A stretch of DNA of 64,000 nucleotides, from contig NC_037092.1 of assembly GCF_002994745.2 (NCBI RefSeq), positions 70,593,823 to 70,657,822 on the forward strand, in the 5' to 3' direction. The notes under the pieces were generated by a model. That model was given only the letters and a program-made list of their open reading frames with translations, did not search any database and was not told the DNA's origin. Shown piece by piece: positions 56,432-64,000 of this stretch (the stretch's first letter is position 1; each line of letters opens with the position of its first letter). The translations under genes and the position numbers were made by a program. The stretch comes from Rosa chinensis (taxonomy: Eukaryota; Streptophyta; Magnoliopsida; Rosales; Rosaceae).

Positions 56432-57319
56432 CTAACCTCTAGAAGACCATGGGGGAGGCCATCTATGCTTCATTCCAAGCTCCGATGTATCAAAATTTGT
56501 AGGGTAAAAATCCCTCCTGTGAGAGCTTGTAGGAAAAGAACAAAGATGATTCTCATCAAAAACTTGGGAAAAATTTGGCTCGTAGGAGGAGTAATCTTGC
56601 CTCCCAAGTATCTTTGTTGGTTGGCGAAACATGATCTTCAATTGTAATTTGGGAGATGACGGTGTCCCAAGATCGACTTTGTCGCCAACAGTCGCCAACT
56701 TCTCTTGATCAAAGGGATGATCATGGGTCATATCTTGCCCCCCATGCATCTGATCAGTAGCCACATATTTGGCTTGATCAGTGGAGAAATCAGATATTTG
56801 TTCACAGACAATTGTATTGTCAGAAGAACAATCTTGTTGATGACCTTTTCCATGCACAGCCTCTGTGTAAGGCTGTGACTCACCAGTGAGACCCTTAGTT
56901 TGATTGCCACCTATAGGCAAGTTAGTCTAAGAAACGACCTCTTCACGAGCAGGTTTTTGACGTTCCAATTCGCCTTGCTGCCAATTAGCCAAGCTGGAAC
57001 CTTCCTCACGTAAGGTTGTGAACTCAGATGTGATGTTCGCGGCATGTTGAGTGGTCTGTTTGTCGCTGCTCAAGAAAGGCTTATGGAATTGTTCACTAGC
57101 TTCTCGAGCGTTCTGCTCAATTTGTTGGTCCCAATCGCGAAACCTCTGCTTTGTTTTTGCGATCAAACTGGCCATGTCCCTGGCTCGCTTTTCTTTATGC
57201 CTCTCGTTGTTGGCCATGATGATCGCGAGCTGTTCCTCAATGCTTGCCCCCTCTGGGATGGGAGTAGGCATAAACTCATCATTAATGGCAGTATCGCCAG
57301 TGGTGGCAACCTTGACCAT
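56432..57319 (-). pseudogene. gag-like ORF of copy A, one stop
   Basis: Begins MVKVATTGDTAIND at 57319. The first part is helical (IEEQLAIIMANNERHKEKRARDM, then RFRDWDQQIEQNAREA). A TAG just before TNLPIGG (56927-56929) stands where copy B has Glu. The frame continues through an Asp/Gln/His-rich stretch to 56432. I see no capsid core or zinc knuckle, so it is at most a gag N-terminus plus a family-specific tail. Its position just after the primer site is that of gag. Confidence 0.6.
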
Positions 57320-57404
57320 CTATTCAATTAAGGAATTTCTTTTGGTAAAGATTTTCCCCTGGCATCTCAATGATGGCGAACAAATGCAAAAAGACTCTAG
57401 TGTA

Positions 57405-57706
57405 GTCCCACTGGGCGTGCCAAAATGGTTGTTTTGAAGCCCGGTGGTTGAATGTCTTCAAGAAAAGAAAAAATTCTAACCTTGTCCCACTAGGCGTGCC
57501 AAAATGTTTGTTTTGAAGCCCGGTGGTTGAATGTCTTCAAGAGAATAAAAAATTCTAACCTTGTCCCACCGGGTGTGCCAAAATGTTTGTTTTGAAGCCC
57601 GGTGGTTGAATCTCTTCAAGAGAAAAAAATTCTAACCTTGTCCCACTGGGCGTGCCAAAATGTTTGTTTTGAAGCCCGATGGTTGAATGTCTTCAAGAGA
57701 ATAAAA
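57405..57706 (-). repeat. tandem primer-site repeats, copy A
   Basis: Four units of 77-79 bp start at 57405, 57484, 57563 and 57640. Each has GTCCCACTGGGCGTGCCAAAA followed by TGTTTGTTTTGAAGCCC and an A-rich end; the last is cut short by LTR 2. On the minus strand each unit contains the primer-site-like TTTTGGCACGCCCAGTGGGAC. Confidence 0.9.
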
Positions 57707-59068
57707 TGTTTGGCTCCAATTTTGTTGCAACTGGTCAACAGTCTCTTTTCTGCGCGGGCGTGCCAGCACTGTTCGGGTGCGGTCGTCGGGGGTGTCCCTT
57801 GACCTGACTTCTTTCAAGCAATTGTGGATGAGGAGAGCACCAACCTCGTCGTGGGATTCTTTGTGCCTCGTGGTGAGGACTTTTGCTGAGCTTCTTCTTT
57901 TTCACACAATCAATACTCAATATTGCAGATTGAGCAGAGCGAAATCACCGGGAAGTATTGAGATCTTACTAAAGCGTGACTTTAGCTTGGCTGGGTTGTT
58001 AGGGCGTTACCCTTGCTTGGCTGGTTCTGTAACCGTTGTGATCGCGGCACTACCATCGGCTCCCGAGGAGACTAGGACCGAAGTACGTTGACAGAGGGTT
58101 TGGTGGCACTGAAAGTCGGCTTCTGAGAAGACTAGGACTAGGAGTGTGATCACCGCTAAGAGAAAGAGAAGGAGAGGAGTAGCTCTTAGAGAGGTTGCTC
58201 TAGAGAGAACTTAGATCATCTTAGAGATGTTTTGATGTTGTGAATGTGTCTCTTGGTGTTGGTGTTTATATAGGGAAGAAAAAGAAGAGTGAAATGATGA
58301 GTGGAAGAAAAATAATGAAAGTGGAGTGTGAAAGTGATTTGTAAAATATGGAAAAGATAGAGAAATGATGAAATGAAAGCAAAGCATGAAGGTGCAGAAA
58401 CATGGAAGTGATGATGATCTATTAATGAGATTGTAGTAGAAAAATATATCCAAGGAAAAAAAGAAAAGCATCTAGCTTTCTTCATGTGGGTAGGAAACAT
58501 GAACATGTGAATATTGAGCTGGTTTTAGGTCAGTTTCTGCCCTTTTATTCCTTTAATTATTTCTCCTATAAGACTTCATAATGAGCCTTCGACTTCTGCA
58601 TATGAAATTATCCACCATAAGTGTAGATTACTGTGGTAAAATTTCAGAATTTATTTCCATGTGGTTGGGCCGGAAATGCTGCTAGACCTCTTACAGGTCC
58701 AGTTTTCCAGTTTTGCTTCTGTAGAAAATTGGACTGATTGTTTGAAGGCCTTCCACTCAAAAATAGCTCTGGCACTCTTCATAAGAAATGATCCTTGGGA
58801 TGTCTAGAATGAATCTAGAAAGTTTCAGCTCATTTAGATTTCATTTGGTTAGTCTGCCGCCCCTCCTTCCTTGTTTAGCTCTGTTTCTCCTAGCCGAAGT
58901 AGGAAAATGTGCTAAAGTTGACTTTTCATGCTTCCATAGTAGGCTTTATTTAGCCTCTAAATATATATTTCGAACTTGTCGACAATATATAGCTTGAGCC
59001 ACTGACATTGGCTCAATTTCTCCAAGACGTGCCTTGTCAGGCCAAAATGCTCATTTTGGGTCCAAACA
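57707..59068 (-). repeat. LTR 2 of the array, shared by copies A and B
   Basis: 1362 bp, one 220-bp unit. It is the 5' LTR of A and the 3' LTR of B. The sequence next to its A side is not a primer site but a shortened repeat unit, so A lacks a normally placed primer site. Confidence 0.92.
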
Positions 59069-59981
59069 TTGCCCCCCAGACCTCGAAGTCAAAGGTCTTC
59101 GTCTTGACTGAAGAGGTCTTGAATCAGCACTGCTCTTATAATGTTTTTGCTCCAAAGCTACTTGTATTGGCTTGACTGTTTCCATATAGGCCTCTAAATA
59201 GGCCATAAAGCTTGAATGCCACAATCTGAATTGCCTTTGTCATGAAAGGACGCTTTCTTTGTTAACTTTATTGTCCCCCATGTATCTGATGTCTGGTATC
59301 CTTTGGGCAACCTTACTGAAATGGCCAGGTGGGGGAGGGCGAACAAGAGAGGCAAAATCCATTTTGGCATGAGCTACTCCCACATAGTGGTTTAGGCCCA
59401 TTTGCACGCACTTCTGGATTCAAGAACCTGTCATGAACGTTGTCCCCTTTCTAGACACCATTTCACATAGGCTATACTTACTAAGATGAGAAAGATCATA
59501 AGTGTGAAGACAGTTCAACAAGTGTTAATAAAAACCGCCCTTAACCTTAAGGGACCTTAACTAGGCACCAATAAGGAGTTTAGACCAATATTAACAAAAG
59601 AGACTTCACTTATTCCGTTATGATTCACAACCCCTTACGACCACTTGCTGGTCTAAATTCTCCATATCAAGAGCTTCAAAGGACTTGTACTCCTGCATAT
59701 CTTGCGGGCGTCGAATTCCTTCGTTTGCGCACAGGCCTTAACTCGACATCAAAGTCAAATGGCCTCCAAATATATATTAGAAATTAGGTTCAAGCCACAG
59801 CTAGGCCAGACACTACCTTCGCATCTAGCGATGCACAATCTTAGAACTCCTTTTGTATTTTCATTTTTCTATTTTTTTTTTTTTTTAATGAAAAGAAAAC
59901 TAGAAACGGAAAATTAACAGAAAATTAAAAGCAAAGAAAGAAAGAAGCTAGCAGCACCATGTTTGGCTAACTTCTAGAAGA
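59069..59981 (-). other. copy B internal region, 3' part, non-coding
   Basis: Starts with the polypurine tract and lacks the 2.3-kb accessory block: the join is at about 59299, GTCTGGTATCCTTTGGGC. The rest matches 55972-56430, apart from about 210 bp near 59640-59850 with no counterpart seen in A. No gene seen. Confidence 0.7.
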
Positions 59982-60863
59982 TCACGGGGGAGGCCATCTA
60001 TGCTTCACTCCAAGCTCCGATGCGTACAAATTTATAGCATGAAAACCCCCCTTGTGAGAGCTTGTAGGACAGAAATAAAGATACTTCTCGTTGAAGAATT
60101 TGGAGGAATTTGGCTCGTGAGAGGGGTATTCTTGCCCCCCAAATATCTTTGTTGGTTGACGAGGCATGATCTTCAATAGCAATTTTAGAGATGACGGTGT
60201 CCCAAGATCGGCTTTGTCGCCAACTGTCGCCAACTTCTCTTGATCAAAGGGATGATCATGGGTCATATCTTGCCCCCCATGCATCTGATTAGTAGCCACA
60301 TATTTGGCTTGATCAGTGGAGAAATCAGATATTTGTTCAGAGACAATTGTATTGTTAGAAGAACAATCTTGTTGATGACCTTTTCCATGCACATCCTCTG
60401 TGTAAGGCTGTGACTCACCAGTGAGACCCTTAAGTTGATTGCCACCTATAGGCAAGTTAGTCTCAGAAATGACCTCTTCGCGAGCAGCTTCTTGATGTTC
60501 CAATTTGTCTTGATGCGAACTGACTTGAGTAGCCAAGCTGGAACCTTTCTTGCGTCAGGTCGTGAACTCAGATGTGATGTTCGCGGCATGTTGAGTGGTC
60601 TGTTTGTCGCTGCTCAAGAAAGGCTTATGGAATTGTTCTCCAGCTTCTCGAGCGTTCTGCTCAATTGTTAGGTCCCAATCACGAAACCTCTGCTTTGTTT
60701 TTGAGATCAAACTGGCCATGTCCCTGGCTCGCTTTTCTTTATGCCTCTCGATGTTGGCCATGATGATCGCGAGCTGTTCCTCAATGCTTGCCCCCTCTGG
60801 GATGGGAATAGGCATAAACTCATCATTAATGGCAGTATCACCAATGGTGGCAACATTGACCAT
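59982..60863 (-). pseudogene. gag-like ORF of copy B, one stop
   Basis: Homologous to 56432-57319, starting MVNVATIGDTAIND at 60863. A TGA lies near 60555 where copy A has Leu. After that the frame runs from about 60536 to 59982 with an extra short stretch (TQVSSHQDKLEHQE). Each copy is open where the other has its stop, so the parent element had one ORF of roughly 295 codons. Confidence 0.6.
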
Positions 60864-60947
60864 AATTCACTATAGGAATTTCTTTTGGTAAAGATTTTCC
60901 CTTGACATCTCAATGATGGCGAACAAATGCAAAAAGACTCTAGTATA

Positions 60948-61125
60948 GTCCCACTGGGCGTGCCAAAATGTTTGTTTTGAAGCCCGGTGGTTGAATGTCT
61001 TCAAGAGAAAAAAAAAATTCTAACCTTGTCCCACTGGGCGTGCCAAAATGTTTGTTTTGAAGCCCGGTGGTTGAATGTGCTTCAAGAGAAAAGCTTCTGA
61101 TGTGGTCCCACCGCGTGTGCCAAAA
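60948..61125 (-). repeat. tandem primer-site repeats and primer site, copy B
   Basis: Two full units (60948, 61028) and a last part (61105-61125) directly abutting LTR 3. On the minus strand the latter reads TTTTGGCACACGCGGTGGGAC, the likely functional primer-binding site. Confidence 0.85.
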
Positions 61126-62741
61126 TGTTTGGCTCCAGTTTTGTTGCAGCTGGTCAACAGTCTCTTTTCTGCGCGGGCGTGCCAGCACCGTTCGGGTGCG
61201 GTCGTCGGGGGTGTCCCTTGACCTGACTTCTTTCAAGCAATTGTGGATGAGGAGAGCACCAACCTCGTCGTGGGATTCTTTGTGCCTCGTGGTGAGGACT
61301 TTTGCTGAGCTTCTTCTTGTTCACACAATCGATACTCAATATTGCAGATTGAGTAGAGCGAAATCACCAGGAAGTATTGAGATCTTGCTAAAGCGTGGCT
61401 TTAGCTTAGCTGGGTTGCTAGGGCGTTACCCTTGCTTGGCTGGTTCTGTAACCGTTGTGGTCGCGACACTACCGTCGGCTCCCGAGGAGACTAGGACCGA
61501 AGTACGTTGACAGAGGGTTTGGTGGCACTGAAAGTCGGCTTCTGAGAAGACTAGGTCTAGGAGTGTGATCACCGCTAAGAGAAAGAGAAGGAGAGGAGTT
61601 ACTCTTAGAGAGGTTGCTCTAGAGAGAACTTAGATCATCTTAGAGATGTTTTGATGTTGTTGTGAATGTGTCTTGGTGTTGGTGTTTGGTCGTGGTACTA
61701 CAATCGACTCCCAAGGAGACTAGGATCGAACCACTTTGACAGAGGGTTTGGTGGCACTGAAAGTCGGCTTCTGAGAAGACTAGGACTAGGAGTGTGATCA
61801 CCACTAAGAGAAAGAGAAGGAGAGGAGTTGCTATTAGAGAGGTTGCTCTAGAGAGAACTTAGATCATCTTAGAGATGTTTTGATGTTGTGAATGTGTGTG
61901 TTAGAATGAGAGGAGAAGGTGTTTATATAGGGAAGAAAAAGAAGAGTGAAATGATGAGTGGAAGAAAAATAATGAAAGTGGAGTATGAAAGTGATTTGTA
62001 AAATATGGAAAAGATAGAGAAATGATGAAATGAAAGCAAAGCATGAAGGTGCAGAAACATGGAAGTGATGATGATCTATTAAAGAGATTGTAGAAGAAAA
62101 ATATATCCAAGGAAAAAGAGAAAAGCATCTAGCTTTCTTCATGTGGGTAGGAAACATGAACATGTGAATATTGAGCTGGTTTTAGGTCAGTTTCTGCCCC
62201 TTTATTCCTTCAATTATTTCTCTAACAAGACTTCAGTATAAGCCTTCGACTTCTTCATATGAAATTATCCACCATGAGTTTAGATTACTGTGGTAAAATT
62301 TCAGAATTTATTTCCATGTGGTTGGGTCGGAAATTCTGCTGGACCTCTTACAGGTCCAGTTTTCCAGTTTTGCTTCTGTAGAAAATTGGGCTGATTGTTT
62401 GATGGCTTTCCACTCAAAAATATCTCTGGCACTCTTCATAAGAAATGATCCTTGGGATGTCTAGTATTAATCTGGAAAGTTTTAGCTCATTTAGATTTCA
62501 TTTGGTTAGTCTGCCTCCCCTCCTTCCTTGTTTAGCTCGGTTTCTCCTAGCCGAAGTAGGAAAATGTGCTAAAGTTCACTTTTCATGCTTCCATGCTTCC
62601 ATGCTTTCATAGTAGGCTTTATTTAGCCTCTAAATATATATTTCGAGCTTGTCGACAATATATATCTTGAGCCACTGACATTGGCTCAATTTCTCCAAGA
62701 CGTGCCTTGTCAGGCCAAAATGCTCATTTTGGGTCCAAACA
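61126..62741 (-). repeat. LTR 3 of the array, shared by copies B and C
   Basis: 1616 bp. Longer than LTRs 1 and 2 because it holds two copies of the 220-bp unit (about 61470 and 61693). Confidence 0.92.
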
Positions 62742-64000
62742 TTGCCCCCCAGACCTCGAAATCAAACGTCTTCGTCTTGACTGAAGAGGTCTTGAATCAG
62801 TACCACTCCTATAATGTTGTTGCTTCAAAGTCGTTGTTCCAAAGCCACTTTTATTGGCTTGAAATTGCTTGACTGATTCCATATAGGCCTCTAAATAGGC
62901 CATAAAGCTTGAATGCCACTACTGAATTGCCTTTGCCATGAACTGACGCTTCCTTTGCCAACTTTATTGCCCCCCATGGATCTGGTGTTTGGTATGCAGT
63001 GAATTGGTGAACTTGGGCAGGTTGTAGGAGATCATAACTTTAGTGTGCCCCCCATGCGAATGAGACTGCTTTTGATCGCGAATGAGGATCCTTCTTTTCC
63101 TTAGTGGTAACTTTGCCCAAGTATCTGCCTTGTTCACTGGCTCTCTGTTGAGAATGTGATTGTTGCAGAAGAAGCCCAACTCGATGAACCTTTGGCTGCT
63201 TCTGAAGAAATGGGCCACAACCTGGCCGGTATCAGAGATCGAGCCACTCAGGCTGAAGCTAGTGCTATTGCAGCGAACCTCCGCGTGGAGGAACTTTGTT
63301 TGAAATTGAGCTTTGGAGGCCAATCTTTGTAGGCCCCCTCATAAACCGGTCGGTCTTCTCACATGCCAATAATCCCTTCTTTTAATAGCTAACTCCTCAA
63401 AAACCGCTCCTCACATGCTACTAGTCCCTTTTTTTCCCGAGATTTGGAATCACTAATCTCGATTTACTGACATTGGTTTGACTCTTTAACCATCCGTCCA
63501 AGGGTGGAGATTTGCCTGAAGTCCCTATAAATAGTTGTATTTTGGGCAGGGAATACTCACAACAAATCTTCTGAAACATTCAAGAAATGGTCTTTCAGTG
63601 CTTGCTTCTCTTTCTCCTTCTTCACAAATCTTCCCCTCATGAAATGACCTTTAGCCTCTAAATTTTTAGGCTTTATGGCGTAATCTTAAGCCTGGATTAG
63701 GCCTTATGGCGTAATCTTAGGCAACCCCTTGTTTCGGCCTTCTGAAATTCTGCAACAACAATGCAAGGCTTCAGATTGGTTTAGAAACGTGAGGGGGCTC
63801 CGAGTGTGGGATCAACGATCATGCGAGTCATCTTCATCATAATCCTTACACGCGGAGCAAATCGGGGAAGGGAGGGAAGCCAAATTGAGGTTCGTCTTTC
63901 CTCCTCTGTTTCCTTCCTTCTGCACCCGGCCCGTGTTGTGCCCTCCATATGGAAGAGGCTTTGGTTCTCACCTCCTTCTCCCCCTTTCTCTTCTTGATAG
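62742..64000 (-). mobile_element. copy C internal region, cut by the window end
   Basis: Begins with the polypurine tract and follows copy A from 53398 to about 54655, including the antisense helical frame (about 63161-63328) and the TATA module (63526-63533). It diverges after about 63890. Whether a WUS-type ORF follows cannot be seen. Confidence 0.85.
63526..63533 (+). promoter_or_regulatory. TATA box of the antisense promoter module, copy C
   Basis: TATAAATA in the same context as 54293-54300, followed by a short ORF with hydrophobic start at 63587. Preservation in two array copies suggests this module belongs to the family and is not a random match. Confidence 0.5.

Larger units (their letters stand above)
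52090..64000 (-). mobile_element. tandem array of a non-autonomous Tat-like LTR retrotransposon
   Basis: Three LTRs (52090-53397, 57707-59068, 61126-62741) alternate with internal regions A (53398-57706), B (59069-61125) and C (62742 to the window end), all in the same orientation. Each LTR runs TGTTTGG to CCAAACA. On the minus strand each is preceded by the tract GGTCTGGGGGGCAA, and the one at 61126 is followed by a primer-site-like TTTTGGCACACGCGGTGGGAC. A gag-like ORF is present in A and B, with no protease, RT or integrase. The shared-LTR layout suggests unequal recombination between copies. The Tat assignment rests on the primer-site style and layout. Confidence 0.85.

Overview
This is plant nuclear DNA, almost certainly from a eudicot. 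It holds one intron-containing TIR-NBS-LRR resistance gene, a CXIP4-like gene copy, decayed NOL6/NRAP exons, plant-type L1 LINE proteins and several Ty3/gypsy families. Full-length TNLs point to a eudicot; Rosaceae is only a guess from the general look of the repeats. I saw no rRNA, tRNA, CRISPR or bacterial-type operon. Most of the window is nested transposable elements, many of which can be bounded by target-site duplications (TSDs).

Layout. 1-7068: 3' part of a chromodomain Ty3/gypsy element (+), split by a solo LTR (1578-3955) of the same family that forms the array at 52-64 kb. 7069-12659: degraded sequence with a foldback TIR element (9336-10465), copia-like scraps and a frameshifted CXIP4-like copy (-). 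12660-21396: a non-coding LTR element (LARD-like) whose right LTR is split by another solo LTR (18523-21134). 21944-26719: the TNL gene (+, six exons, about 1207 aa), the only protein-coding gene here that looks intact. 28798-29774: NOL6/NRAP pseudogene exons (-). 32049-43093: an L1-type LINE (-) with a 15-bp TSD, carrying a nested gypsy element (34987-39662) in an inverted-LTR arrangement. 43849-51735: a long gypsy LTR split by a solo LTR (44750-47826) and a hAT-like element (48197-49845). 52090-64000: a head-to-tail array LTR-internal-LTR-internal-LTR-internal of a non-autonomous Tat-like family on the minus strand.

Most notable points. (1) In the array, one internal region carries an intronless WUSCHEL-type homeobox ORF (55257-55790, +, antisense to the element) with homeodomain, WUS box and EAR-like tail, broken by a single TAG. 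It lies in an accessory block that the neighbouring copy lacks. (2) Two gypsy LTRs contain arrays of small hairpins with constant loops and stems that differ but remain paired; a third LTR has a simpler version at a similar distance from its 3' end. (3) The nested gypsy element has both termini as the same LTR end in inverted orientation, yet carries a perfect 5-bp TSD. (4) The TNL has MHG in place of MHD and a predicted C-terminal membrane-helix exon. (5) Nearly all dead codons in the elements can be explained by C-to-T changes, as expected from methylation-driven decay.
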